From Rhodamnia argentea (Eukaryota; Streptophyta; Magnoliopsida; Myrtales; Myrtaceae), in contig NC_063154.1 in NCBI RefSeq assembly GCF_020921035.1, positions 7,068,001-7,132,000 on the forward strand: a DNA stretch of 64,000 nt. The letters run 5' to 3'. Position numbers and translations under genes: made by a program. The notes under the pieces were generated by a model that saw only the letters and a program-made list of their open reading frames with translations, was not told where the DNA came from and did no database searches. Below are positions 48,849 to 61,152 of the stretch, in pieces; the stretch's first letter is position 1; the number at the start of each line of letters is the position of its first letter.

Positions 48849-51380
48849 CAAAAAGAAATAAATAAATAACCAAGTATCTCTTCAAGGGTTGAGACGGCAA
48901 CATATTTAATAAAATGAGGATTTTCTTGACCCTTGTTCCTTGTCAAATATTCAAACATTTGAAATTAGGAGTGGCACAAAAAAAAGAAGAGGAAGCAAAA
49001 ACAGGTCATCGTCATTGAAGATTCGAAGCGATATCCCGAGATAAATTTCTCCACGATTGATTTTCGTCGCACCCAAAATTCATATCGATATCCGGCCTAG
49101 ATCTACCCTACCGCAAGACGAATCCAAAGAGGAAGATGGTAAGAAAATTGATGCGTGTTGACATATATGCATTTTGATGAGGGTAAATTTAAGCTGTAAA
49201 TATCGGTACGGGATTTTCCATGAGATGTAAATTGAATTTGGGTCAATTGTACGGAATGCACGAGAAAAGAACGGTTCGCCTGTAAATCTATCATTTTCGA
49301 TAATCATCATAGGCCACGGATAATAGCCAAAATCGATTCAAGCTTGACAACGAAAAATGAAGCCCGGTCTATATCGAGTCAAGCATCATCTCTAAGCCAT
49401 CCTTCTTTTCAATTATCATGGGTTGATTTGAGTTTGGAAAAATTGCAAACAAGGACACGAGTAACTCCTTATTGCAATACTTGCATCGCAATTGTACTTC
49501 AGGTGTTTAGAGAACGATTGCGGGGGGGTGTGTTTGGAATGATTTTTGGTAACTTGGGGGCGATATAAATGTCGGGAGACAAGTCCCCTGCAACACGGAG
49601 AACACCTCTCCTCAGCCCCCGCACGAACCATGATGAGGAGGTTTCGTTCAAGCAATGCCTTCGCCTTTATTAATTCCCAAAACCTACCAGAGCGTAATAA
49701 ATAACGAACGCATCGAAATCGCACTGTTCTTGTTTTCTTTTGTCTCGGTTGCTGTCGTGTACTTATTATCTCTTTCTCTCTCTGAGATCGCATCCCATCA
49801 TCATCTTCCTCCTGTTCTGACATCTAACTCGGAACTGGGGACTTTCGTGTACTGTACACTACACCTGGGTAGAGCTAGAGCGAGAGACGGAGAGAGATAG
49901 AGTTGTGGAATCAAAAGCAGAGCACCGCTAAGCTCTAGAGAGAGAGAGAGAAGAATCAAACTGAGCACAGAGAGAATCAGAGGATCAGAGGAGGTCTTTG
50001 CGTCTTGGGTTTTGGTCTCTGTGTTTTTTCTCGCTCTCCTTTTGCCGTGCGCGGGGGGTGGGGGCCTGGCCTAACTCGTGAATCTGTAAAAAGAGAAGAA
50101 ATTTCCAAGACAAATCAAAATTTAATGCAATGAAGGTGAAAGATTGCTTGTGGCAGTACTGCGACTTTATGATTCATCGAGATGTTTTTTGCGTAGGCAG
50201 GTGTCTCCGTAGTTCTTTCTTTTGCTAACACGTCGACCCAATAAGGACTCAATTTTGAAAACACCCATTAAAAATTTCCATCACAAGAAGTAAATATCCG
50301 AAAATCGAAAGATACTTCCCCGACGGTAACCTCAAAACTGACGTCTTTGAAAGGACTTCAACCACCAATTTCACTTCGGATAAAGTTGGCCGAGATGATT
50401 TTCTCGTCGTACAAGAAAATATAATAAGAGATAGATTCTTTACGGTAGATGCACTTCGATTAAGGTCAATCTCGCCGCCGCACTTGCTTAAAAGTCAGCA
50501 CTTTGCTAGAAAATAAGGCTAATTCGAGTTAGAGTGCATTACTTAATCAAAATGTAGCATGAGTGGTGATTATAATTAAAGCTTAGCGAGCGGATCAGAA
50601 AATCAACTAAAGTGTAATGACTACGAACGAGTTTTACCTCAGGTGACACCTTCTTATGCTGTTACTGGAAGAAGTATTCTAGATCGCTCGTCCGCGTGTT
50701 GCTTTCAGCAATACAGAATCCATTAGGCGATTACTGCAGTTTTTTCTTCGCCTCCTTGCCTTGGATTAACCGGAAAGAGAATCTTGTTTGACTGGTGGTG
50801 AGTTGACACGCATGTGGAATAAAAGTTTGGCCACTGAAAGTTTCACTTTTGCTCGTGTAATGCTTAGTTTAATGGGTAATTCCCTACCATTATCCACCAC
50901 GAGGGGTCCATTGATATCCGAAACTTTAGCTGCATTGATTGTTGGAATAAGGCTGGTATTCCGATGGACTTCTATTCGTGGATAGTGCATGGCCAAATCA
51001 TATATACCTCAAAAGACCTTTTCCATTCCATCGTCATGCGATTGGCGGAAGGAGGAGAAGTGAAGAGAGCTGAGCGAGGTTCAATGGGGAAGCACCGGAA
51101 TAAAAAAGAGAAAAGGAGGAAATTTTGAGGGGTGAGCACTGGGAAACGAAAATCCCGAGTCAGAAAGCAATAATAAAAAGGGCCAGGCCCTCGTAAATTA
51201 CTTAAGTGTGATTCAAGAAAGGAGGCCGTACTGATACGCTATCCTGCTCTTAAAGATACAACAAGATTTGGTTTTTTCTGCGTCTTGTGCTCCTCTGATT
51301 CTGTACTTTCTCAGCTTCTTCTTTCTTCTCGAACATGATTCCGTGATCTCACCACCTCATACCCGTTGTTTGCATCTCTG

Positions 51381-51429
<49 letters not shown>

Positions 51430-51454
51430 TGTGACACTGTAGCGTGAAAGAAGC
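48849..51454. other. Intergenic and 5' region of the PAN gene
   Basis: No gene recognised. The sequence becomes purine-rich at 49860-50000. A candidate TATA (catatatacc) lies at 50999-51008, about 450 bases before the PAN start. A noncoding first exon of PAN could lie in this stretch but cannot be delimited. Confidence 0.45.
51384..51429. repeat. Compound (TG)n(GA)n microsatellite in the PAN leader
   Basis: A TG run at 51384-51410 passes directly into GA at 51411-51429, ending 26 bases before the PAN ATG. Confidence 0.95.
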
Positions 51455-51536
51455 ATGCAGAGCTTCAAAGCAGCTCCAACGAACCCCGACATATATTGCC
51501 AAGCTTCCTTCTTTCTCAGGTTCTGTCTTCGCCCTT

Positions 51537-51572
<36 letters not shown>

Positions 51573-54500
51573 CTTTTTCAGCTGAAGTCGAGCGATGGTC
51601 ACTTTTCGAAGGTTTTGGGTTTTGGGAGATGATACGTTAGTGAATGCAAGTGTGCGTCTTTTTTTTTTTTGAGATGAAACAGAGGTAACGATGTGATGAG
51701 CAGGAACCAGACCCGGTTCGCGGATCTCGGCGAGCTCGAACAGTCCGTTGCTGCATTTCATCACGAAGATGCTGTTGATTTAAGCCCAAGTATTCTCTCT
51801 CTCTCTCTCTCTCTTTTTGGGCTATTCAGATGGTCGTTGAGGGTTTCTTTTTAAAATGCAGTAGCTTGGCCTTTTGGTCTCTTTCTTGGCTGGCTTTTTG
51901 TTTGCTCTAACCGATTACTGATATTAAATACACGTAGGCTCTGCCTTCAGCCTTAAACCCAACAACGGCATCGCTTTTGCTGCAAACAATCTGAGCTATG
52001 GAGGCTTGAACACGGTGCCTCCTAAACTCCACCCACCTCCTCTCTCTCTGTCATATGCAATTTTTAGGCATTGTGAAGAAGAACGAGCTCTGATCGTGTT
52101 GTGATTTTTTGCACAGTGCATGAGCTCTTCGGGAGTATTGACAGTGTCTTCAGGCGGAGGAGGGGGAGGAGGAGGAGGAGGGTGTGTGGAAATGGGGGAG
52201 ATTTATGAGAAAGGAGCAGGAAATGGTGGGTCACTGGGGAATGTGCAGGGTATTGAGAACTGGGCTGACTCAGGCATGGCCGCTCCAGACAACAGCCAAC
52301 AGACTGATACATCCACAGATGTTGACACTGATGACAAAGGCCATGTAAACAATGTTTCTTAGCCTCTCCTCTTGCAAGCTTTGCTATGTTATGGTCTTTT
52401 CCTTTTTGTCCGTTTTTCTAGTGTCATCGGTAGATGGGCGTGCTTTTGGCTGATCGCCTGTTCAGCTTGGGTACACGAAATGTATCAAGTTTCACGCTGA
52501 ATTGTAAACATGTTGAAGCAGAAGGGAATTCAATGTTCTTGAGATAATGCTTGTCTGCAAATTTATGTGTGCAGTTTTATAGGGTTCAGCGAGGAGCTCT
52601 CGTGGCTGTTGACTCTGTGGATCAACCTAAAATGAGAACGAGTGATGTTAAGGTGGTCTGCATTTTGTATGCTTTTATTGTGCTCTGTTTGCTAGAGTGG
52701 CTGCTATGTGTGGATTTAGAGTTTTAGTAAACCTCTCATGCCTCTCTCTTGCTTCAGACTCTTCGCAGACTGGCCCAAAATAGAGAAGCTGCGAGAAAGA
52801 GTCGACTTAGAAAGAAGGTACTTTCATTTTTTTTTTTATTCGTGTTGTGACCATGTCTCCATCATCTCTCAATATTCCAAATTGGAAGAGCAAAGCAAAT
52901 GATGGATAGCTTAGATTTCAGTGGAAGTGCTTGCTGTGAGGCAGGGGAGGTTTTATTCCCTATGTTTCCTTGTGCTTCTATCTTTTGGGAAGCTTTGATT
53001 ATATAGAAACCACTGAGTGATTTTTGGCACCTACTAGCTTCGTCCATTTTGACATATTTTCTTATCTGCACAACCGATATTTGGAGGTTGATAATCTCTA
53101 TATTTTCAATATGCTATAAATCAATGTTTAAAGATGAGGATATTCATAGATTTTCTGAACTTGGGGAGATGGTAGAATAGCTGCTGAGGTGTCAACTCAA
53201 GTCAGAATTCTGAATGATCTGGGGATCTCTCTCTCAAAGAGGATTTCGAAGAACAGTATCACAACTTGATCTGTGTGTCAAGCTTTTGAATGTCCGAATG
53301 CATATAATTTATCTGATAGGGAGACTTATTGGAAGTTTGGTACTACGATGAATTTTGCCTTTTGATTTCCTGTAGGCATATGTTCAGCAATTGGAAAATA
53401 GCAGGTTCAGGCTTATGCAACTGGAACAGGAGCTTCAACGAACACGCCAGCAGGTGAGGGGAGCTCCAGTATTTGCATGTAAAAAGTTAAATCATTCATC
53501 AGGTTGTGAAGCTCAAGAAGTCATTTTCTTTTATTGGATTCTGTTTTCCATGCAGGGTATGCTTGTTGCTTCTGGAATTCCCGGGGATCTCAGTCATAAC
53601 ATGGCTGCCCCTGGCAATGGTGAGGATGAGAAGCAGAGGTTTTAGTCCCTTGTTTTTTGTGTTTCTTTCTCAGGGTTTAAGCTGCTGCATCCGCATGCTG
53701 CAGCGCATCTATTTAGTGCAGTTCCTGTTTGTCTCCACATGCACTTCTCTTTTCCGATTAGCGTGGTCTTTTCTGTCCATTTCTGATCATTAAACAGTTG
53801 CTAATTAATATGGAAAGATCAAGTACTGTTATACATTTCACTTGAAGTATGTGTTCCTGTAGCCTGCATTGAGAAGTTGACTAACACTGGCCTTCTCATT
53901 TATAGAAGAGAAGATACTGGCTCTTTGATAGTTATTTCTATAACGGGTAAATGGCTCAATTGATGGTATGGTGTGTATATGAAAATGAATAGAAAAGGAG
54001 AAGGTTCTTTAGCTTAGGTTGAGCTTCCGGCGGTAAAGGATGTCATCCCGCGCATCTGGAAATTGAAACTTGTTGCAGATGTTGCGTGTGGACTATGCAT
54101 TCATCGATGCATTTGGTTACCTGTCATGGTGGTTCTTTCGGCTCATTTTGTGGGAAGTATTGGATGTTAGGGGGTCTTCTTGTTTTTTCTTATTACATTG
54201 ACATTTCGGGATGCTCTCTGAGGAAGGGTTTTACTGATGGGATTACTCGATGTTTCAAATTGATTTACTCGAAAGTTTGACCAAGTGATTTCTCACATTT
54301 TTAGTCTTTCAGGGGCCATGGCCTTTGACACTGACTATGCTCGGTGGATCGATGAGCATCAACGGCTGATCAATGACCTAAGATCCGGAGTGAACTCCCA
54401 ATTGAATGACAATGAACTCCGGATGCTCGTGGATGCTGTGATGGTTCACTATGATGAGATATTTAGACTGAAGAACATAGGTGCGAAGGCCGATGTGTTC

Positions 54501-55254
54501 CACATACTCTCTGGCATGTGGAAGACACCCACTGAGAGGTGTTTCATGTGGTTGGGTGGTTTCCGTTCATCTGAACTTCTCAAGGTAATTGATTTACGAG
54601 CTCCTCCCCGTTGACTAAGATAGAAGGGTGTTGTTGGAATTAATCTTTTGCTGTCCGCATGATTTGGACCTTCAGATACTCGGGAACCACCTTGAGCCTT
54701 TCACGGATCAACAGTTGATGGGCATATGTAATCTGCAGCAATCGTCGCAACAGGCCGAAGATGCTCTATCTCAGGGAATGGAAGCTCTTCAGCAATCGCT
54801 TGTGGACACACTTTCTTTGACCACACTGAGTTCTACTGCTTCGGGAAATGTTGCAGAATACATGGGCCAAATGGCTATTGCGATGGGCAAATTGGCCACT
54901 CTTGAAAACTTCGTTCACCAGGTGATATGCTAATTACACAAGCCATGTCTTTTGAAATATTTGAAGTTATGCTTACTGTATTCGATATGAGTTATGTCTT
55001 TCAAAAGAAAACCTTTGCATATGCGAGAAAAAAATCTATCTGGTTTTGAGACTCGATTCTGTTTGTTCCTTATCTTATAGGCTGACCTCTTGAGACAGCA
55101 AACGCTCCAACAGATGCATAGGATATTAACCACCCGTCAAGCAGCCCGTGCTCTTCTCGTCATCAATGACTACATCTCCCGCCTCCGAGCTCTAAGTTCG
55201 TTATGGTTAGCTCGTCCTAGGACTGAAAACCTCTGTTCTGCTAAACTCTTCTGA
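51455..55254 (+). CDS. PAN: PERIANTHIA-type TGA bZIP transcription factor
   Basis: Eleven in-phase exons give about 482 residues: 51455-51519, 51683-51789, 51938-52014, 52117-52344, 52575-52652, 52758-52817, 53376-53453, 53556-53619, 54313-54584, 54676-54921 and 55081-55254. The N terminus (MQSFKAAPTNPDIYCQASFF; FHHEDAVDLSPS) and the phrase DNSQQTDTSTDVDTDDK are diagnostic of PAN within the TGA family. The basic region and zipper occupy residues of about 186-231 (RRLAQNREAARKSRLRKKAY, then LENSRFRLMQLEQEL). A DOG1/TGA domain follows (WKTPTERCFMWLGGFRSSEL; SSQQAEDALSQGMEALQQSL) and the end is SLWLARPRTENLCSAKLF. PAN controls floral organ number and activates AGAMOUS in Arabidopsis. The acceptor at 51682 was chosen over 51703 because it restores FFLRGND, as in the family. 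Exon 4 has a run of Gly. It appears intact. Confidence 0.95.
51539..51569. repeat. (CT)n microsatellite in PAN intron 1
   Basis: CT run of about 31 bases starting 20 bases after the first donor. A second run (51794-51814) opens intron 2. Confidence 0.95.
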
Positions 55255-55693
55255 TTGTAATTAATAGTTTTGGTTGAAATCAACGTTTCCACTGGGGATC
55301 CCCTTATGACCACTGACCGCAACTATAGTGATTCGGCCGCCTTTTTATGAAAGTTTTATCAGTCGAAAAGACGTTTCCACGTGGTTTTTGGCTTTGAGAA
55401 TAAATCGTATGAAAGGGTAGTCTTCGTGGAAAGGATGGATGGGATGGATGAGGACGAACATGTCCTTAATCGAACCCTGAACTGCTTGGGTATCATCGTT
55501 ATTGTAGCACTGGCACCTTTTGCATTTGCACTGTTAACTCTTTGAGCAAAAGTAGGTGATGGGTTGTCAAATGACAAAATCTCATGTTTCTTTCACTAAT
55601 CAACCATGTTCCAGGGTAAGAAAACAACTTATTCTTTATTTAAGTAACTGCCATAATAGTTGCGAACCAACGGATCCCCGCGGCAGCTCGAGT

Positions 55694-56247
55694 TCACTTG
55701 TTTTCCACTTGCTTCTTGGCCTCCTTCTTCTTCTTCTTCTTGGCCGCTCTTCCTGCATACGAAGGAAGAGAAATGACATCACATCAGTCAGAGCAGGATC
55801 AAACGCTTGGATCATGTTGAAGTTCCTATCAAGTCGAGTAGAAGAATCTAGCGATCCACGATCATCAGAGAAGCATCCTGGAGACACACCTTGACGACCC
55901 CCTCTTTCTGTCGCAACGCTGCTCGGAATGAACACTCCTGTCCCACTCCCGCTGCTGGGCGGGCTGAGCCACCAAACTGGTGGTGGCTCAACGTTCCTGT
56001 TGTTCACCCGCCAATCAGAACAAGTTATGGGAGACGGCACAGCGACTTGGCACAGGCTTTGATTCGTCAGGTCGACTAGGTTGTCGTCTGAGTCTGAAGT
56101 CAGCTGCAGGATCTGTTGCCACAGCTCAGCATAGAGATCGCCATCCTCCTCCGACGAGCCAAGGAGATCTGGGGTGGGGTCCTTGGCCGCCGGGATGCCA
56201 GGGTGGAAGAAGGATCGGTACTCCATGGAACAAGATCTTGCGAACAT
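55694..56247 (-). CDS. Uncharacterised plant protein with YAELWQQIL and GTGVFIP motifs
   Basis: Two exons on the minus strand: 56247-55890 and 55752-55694, joined at phase 1. The first encodes an acidic N terminus (SSEEDGDLYAELWQQILQLT), a Trp/Pro segment (PPPVWWLSPPSSGSGTGVFI) and ERGGRQ. The second adds a lysine-rich tail (RAAKKKKKEAKKQVENK), a likely nuclear localisation signal, and the stop. The length is about 138 residues from the first Met, or 131 from Met8 at 56226. Without splicing the frame runs on to 55636 as Arg-rich, less plausible protein; the spliced form matches the exon layout of the paralog at 62246-62839. I recognise the family as plant-specific but know no function. A TATA motif lies 77 bases upstream. 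Confidence 0.8.
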
Positions 56248-56323
56248 GGGAGCGTAAGATCATGAAACGAATGAACGGGTATCTGGTCAGATGAAGATGA
56301 TGAACATTTGCACGCAGCACATG

Positions 56324-56331
56324 TATATATA
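56324..56331 (-). promoter_or_regulatory. Probable TATA box for the upstream GTGVFIP-family gene
   Basis: TATATATA on the minus strand, 77 bases before the first ATG (56247). Confidence 0.55.
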
Positions 56332-57249
56332 GAGGTACAAGAGAGGGGGGATGAAATAGGTTTGCCGTGTCTGCGGACAATATTTGAAATCCGGGTCTGC
56401 AAGAAAAATGGTTCGGTGAAACGTCTCCAAATGGAAAGCGGTCCAAGGAATCTTGTCTGTGCTTTGGACATTAGCGCATGTATGTTCTTTAATGGTTTCC
56501 TTGAATTTGTGCATTTTGTCTAGTTTGGAAGAACTGATGGGGGCAACAATTTTAATGAGGGAATCAGTTTTAAGTTTTAATTTTGTAGAAACATAAGGTG
56601 TCGATTATGAGGATAATGGCGCGTATTTTGTAGCGACCCGAGACGGCACGGAAGTTTCGCGGCATGAAAGTTTTAAAATACGGTTACCGAGCCTAATACC
56701 GGTGACGCATACCAACCGTCTAACCGGGAGCGAGCCTAACGATCGGGACTTGGCTTTGCGCCTTACCACATTATTTGCATACTTGGATTTTGGACATAGA
56801 GAGCAGGAGGATCTGTTTTTAGCCCTTAAGCTAAGCATCAACAGACGGGAAAAGCCGAGCAAAAAGGGGAAAGAGGATCAGGTTACGATTAAACGAGACC
56901 CAAATGCGGATTTACTGCTACAATGGAAGGACGGAATTCGCTTGGGAATGGAGTAATTGCGAATCTGATTTGTTCTTAGCAATTGTCCTCAGGTCCATAA
57001 ATGTTGTGGGGGAAGACTTAAGAGTATGCACGCAATGAAGAGCTTGCTGTTTTCATTCGGGGGGGACAAATGTACGCACCCGGATTTTCAATCGATGGCC
57101 CCAAAAGAGGGAAAATGTATCATGTATCTTAAATCCTTTGTTTGTCACTTGCAAAATATTAGTGTTTCCTTTTGTGGGGTGATTACTCGATCCGTCGTAA
57201 ACTTATCGTACGGACTCTCAATTTAATTTTAAATCCGAAAAAATCGGGA
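56332..57249. other. Intergenic, nothing recognised
   Basis: Unique-looking sequence. The part beginning 'tagcgacccgagacggcacgg' near 56631 resembles retrotransposon LTR style, but no paired copy is present in the window. Confidence 0.4.
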
Positions 57250-57606
57250 GAGATTAGCTTTGACTTTCAGCTTTGCCCAAGCATTTACCAGACACCCATT
57301 CATTTAGCCCAAAGTGCACCGTGGCTTCCGACATCCTTGGACTTGCTTTCCCGAAACTTACCCTTATTGTATGCCTTGTGTGAAAAGGAAGGAAAAATTA
57401 TCCAATCAGCCATAAACTTGTTGTGGGGATATTAGTTTAGTCTTAAAATTTTCAATTTTGCCAATGTAACCCTAAATGCTTGTGTGAAACCATCATATAG
57501 TCCTTTCGGCCAATTACCATTGGAAATTGCAAATGTGGTGGCATCCGGTTGTCGTCGGCCATCCCATGGAGCACGTCGACATGGACAACTTGTGCATCGC
57601 CACGTC

Positions 57607-60477
57607 TAGACATGGCCATTTAGGCCCGGAACCGGCCCGTTGACCTGGCCCACGGTTCCATAACCGTGGGAACCAGTCCGGAACCGCCGGTGCCGAGCCG
57701 GTTCCGAACCGTAAAAATAAAATAAAATAAAATAAAAGGGCCATGGGCCCGTGGGGCGAAGAGCCCAACGGCTCCGCCCCCGGGCCCCGCCCCCTCCCCC
57801 CACCAATGGCTAGAGAGTCGTTGCCAACGTGCAACGGCCAAATTGGCCGTTGGAAAAAAAAATTAATTTTAATTATTGCTTATAAATACATATGCTCCCC
57901 CTTTCATTTTTCTCACAAATTCTCTGAACAATTTTCTCAATTTCTCTCAAATCTTCTCAATTCGCTCAAATTCTCTCAATCTCGACTCAATTCTCTCAAT
58001 CGGATTTTCGATCAATTCTCTCAAAAATAGCAAGTGGAAGCGGAATGCCGACAAGGGCAAGATGACTATGGGAGATTCCGAGCATCCCATTCCTAAATAT
58101 GATCCTCGTGAATATGCATGTTGGGAAGGCGACAACGATAATATCAATTATGTCTCGATTCCGAACGTCGAGCACATCCCAACACAATAAAGTCTTCATC
58201 CTCCCACCGGTGTCGAAGAAACGTCAACGGCAAATGAGCCGGAGCGAAAGGGCCGAGATAATACATCCGACTTGTAGCTACACTTCGACAAGGTACGTGA
58301 TGAAGGCGAATGTAAGTATAATATAAAATGTAAATATTGTTCGCAAACATATAAATTTACGAAAGGAGACGGCTACGGAACATTCCGTTGGCATTTGACG
58401 AAAAAACATCCAACGCAAGCGGGGATCGACAATACGCAACAACAAATTTTCGGGTACGCCACTTTTAATCCTCATCCTATATTCCGTTACATCGATGCAC
58501 TTTATAAACAAACATTAGTTGAATATGTTGCCCTTGATCATGCTTCGTTTAATATTAGTGAAAATTTTAATATAAAATATTTGATAAATATTGCGTTGGT
58601 TCCGCAAGCGCCAACTATTCCAAAAAATACTCTTAAACGCGAAGTTTTTCATCTTTATAAAAAAGGAAAAAAAATCTTTAGCAAAATTTTTTGCGGAATT
58701 CAATGGACGTGTGCATATAGGTAGCGATATTTGGAGTGATCCTTGGCAAATTCATTCTTATATGGGTGTCACGTGTTATTGGATAGGTGACGATTGGACT
58801 ATTCAAAAAAGACTTATTGCATTCCGAGTTTTTGATGAAAGACATTCGGCTCATAATATTTATAGAATAATTAGACAAGTTTTAGAAGAATATAATTTGA
58901 TAAATAAAGTATTTTCAATTGGTTTTGATAATGCCGCCGCAAATACCGCTTCTATTCCCAAATTAGAAAATATTTGCAAACTCACTTTTGGCGGACAATT
59001 TTTTCACATTAGATGTGCTTGTCATGTTTTAAATTTATGTGTATAAGATGATTTACGAACTCTTGACACTTCTCTCGCCCCAATAAAGGGTGCAATTAAA
59101 TTTTTATGGAGTCGTTCCCATTTTATGAAATAATGGGGAAAATTTTGTAAATAAAATGGGAGAAGGGCAAGAAGATTTCCAAAAGATATTCCGACTCGTT
59201 GGAATTCTACGTACGAGTTGCTTCGGCAAACTTTTGATTATAAAGATTTATTATGTATGTTTATTTCACAAAATATTCCCGAAATTACTTTTCTTCCTCA
59301 ACATTGGGACGTTTGCAAAATTTTTTTAGATTTTTTGAAAATTTTTAATGATGCTACTAAGATTTTATCTGGTATTTATTATCCTGCTACGCATTTATTT
59401 TTAATAGAGTGTGTTAATATTGGTAGTGTTTTTAGTGAATATGAAAATGATACCGAATTAGCTTGAACTATTTTAGTAATGCGAGAAAAATGGTTGCATT
59501 ATTATTTGCAAATTCCTCTTGTCTATTTAGTTGGTATTGTTTTTGATCCACGTATTAAATTAGACGGTTTACTAGATTATTTGAATGTGTATTATCATGA
59601 TTGTTTACATTTGGAAGATTCAATAGATATTTCAAATATATTAGGAGATGTTAAATAATCTATAGTAGTATTATATGAAGAATTTTGTAGTAGATATGGT
59701 TTAAGTGATTCTGGATCTTTATAATCTACTACCTCACGTAGTGAATGTGGTAGTTCACTTAGTAGAGGGTATAATATGCTCAAGAGTAGGCAAAAAAATA
59801 AAAATGGGCAACGGGTAGTATTTCTGAATTAGAAAAATATTTAACCACTCAATTTGAGTTTCGTGATGCAGAACATAGTACAAATTTCGAAATCCTGAAG
59901 TAGTGGAAGAGTCACCAAATCGATTATCCAGTTCTCGCCCTCATCGCTTGTCGGATATTAGCAACCCCTTCTTCAACGGTTGCAGTTGAACAAACATTTA
60001 GCACTGGAGGATTAATTTTGGACTCTCGCCGTTTAAGATTAAGCCCGGAGTCCGTGGAAGCTCAAGCTTGTGTCGACGATTGGACAAGGGCGAAATATCG
60101 ACACCAAGAGCTGGATCGTGAACACGAATTTTTTAGCGATGATATTGGAGATACTACCACCACGGGTACCATAACGGGTAGCGACAATTGACGATGAGGT
60201 AAGTTGGGGTTATTAAAGGTAAAAGAACTACATGGGCTTTGATTCTTCTATCCCCAAGAAGATATGTAGGCGCTTAATGATGATTCATTAAGTTCAAGCC
60301 CATTCCTCCTCTCTCTTTTGTTTCCCCATATTTTATAATTTATAATTTATTATGTTTATTTTATTATTTATTATTTTAAAAATTAAAATTAAAAAAGGAA
60401 CTGGAATGAACCGCCGGTTTCGAACCGGAACCAGCATTTTCAACGGCCGGTTCTCGAACCGGAACCGGCCACCCCTA
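57607..60477 (+). mobile_element. hAT-superfamily DNA transposon with intact 8-bp target duplication
   Basis: The termini are tagacatggcc and its inverse counterpart ggccaccccta (8 of 11 matching). The perfect 8-bp duplication gccacgtc flanks the element at 57599-57606 and 60478-60485, the hAT signature. Subterminal regions are full of 'ccggaacc' and 'ggttc' words in both orientations (57625-57715 and 60405-60470), probable transposase-binding repeats. Length is 2871 bp, and it contains one decayed transposase gene. Confidence 0.9.
58062..60191 (+). pseudogene. hAT transposase (BED finger, RICESLEEPER/DAYSLEEPER type), inactivated
   Basis: Catalyses cut-and-paste transposition when intact. 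Reading from ATG 58062, the BED zinc finger is at 58314-58415 (CKYC...HLTKKH). The RNase H-like core follows (HIGSDIWSDPW near 58713, IGFDNAAANT near 58918, CACHVLNLCV at 59019-59046). The hATC dimerisation region is at 59930-60100 (SSTVAVEQTFSTGG, DSRRLRLSPESVEAQ). Nine in-frame stops interrupt it: 58188, 58275, 59044, 59131, 59152, 59464, 59656, 59722 and 59901. There are two frameshifts, near 58655-58680 in an A-run and near 59790-59820. Overall gene order and length (about 700 codons) are preserved, so it died by point mutation rather than deletion. Confidence 0.88.
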
Positions 60478-60753
60478 GCCACGTCCGCGATTTTCTAGTG
60501 GTAATTGATCGGAAGTACTATATTGGGGTTTCATGCTAAGATTTAAGACTACATTGAACAAAATTGTAAAGGTTAAAATTAAATTGGCATTGGTATAATA
60601 AGTTTATGACTAATCGGGTATTTTTTCCTTCCTTCTCACACAAGGCCTACGATAATGGTAAGTTTTGGGAAAGCAAGTTTAAGGATGTCGGAAGCCACGT
60701 TGTACTTTGGGTTAAATGAAAGGGTGTTTGGTAAATGCCTGCATAAAGTCTTT

Positions 60754-61152
60754 GGGAAAAATTTCAAATAAGGGCTTGGAGTGCTCTCATTTTCTCAAAT
60801 AAAGACCTAGAGTGGATTTTGTTTTAAATAAAGGCCTAAAGTGCCATATTTGTTTTAAAGAAGGGCCCCACCAAGGGCATTTTCATCATTTTCTTTTTTG
60901 ATTTCTCTTTCCTTTTTTTCTCTTTACTTTTTTTCCATTTTTTCCTTTGTTTACGTCGGTGAGCTCGCCAGATCTGGCGAGGGTCGCAAGCGGCCGACAA
61001 AACAAACAAAAATGAAAAAAAAAAGAAAAAAAAGGAAAAAAAAAGAAATGATAAAAATACCCTTTGACAAGCTTTTCTTTGAAATAAAAAAGGCACTTCA
61101 AACCCTTATTTGGAAAAATATAGCACTTCGGGCTCTTATATGAAATTTTCCC
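60754..61152. mobile_element. Family-B MITE with 8-bp target duplication
   Basis: The ends gggaaaaatttcaaataagg and its inverse ('cttatatgaaattttccc') define it. The duplication aagtcttt flanks it at 60746-60753 and 61153-61160. The arms carry 'aataaaggcctaaagtgcc' units inverted on the right ('ggcacttcaaacccttattt'). The loop has a GC-rich hairpin at 60955-60995 ('gctcgccagatctggcgagg'). It sits inside the right arm of the larger long-TIR element. Confidence 0.8.

Noticed and set aside
55636..55889. Unspliced C-terminal extension of the GTGVFIP-family protein
   Set aside because: A GT donor after ERGGRQ and a TATGCAG acceptor remove it in phase, and the paralog at 62246-62839 has the same intron position and phase.
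56631..57000. Possible LTR retrotransposon terminus
   Set aside because: The beginning resembles LTR style, but there is no second LTR, primer-binding site or gag/pol reading frame nearby.
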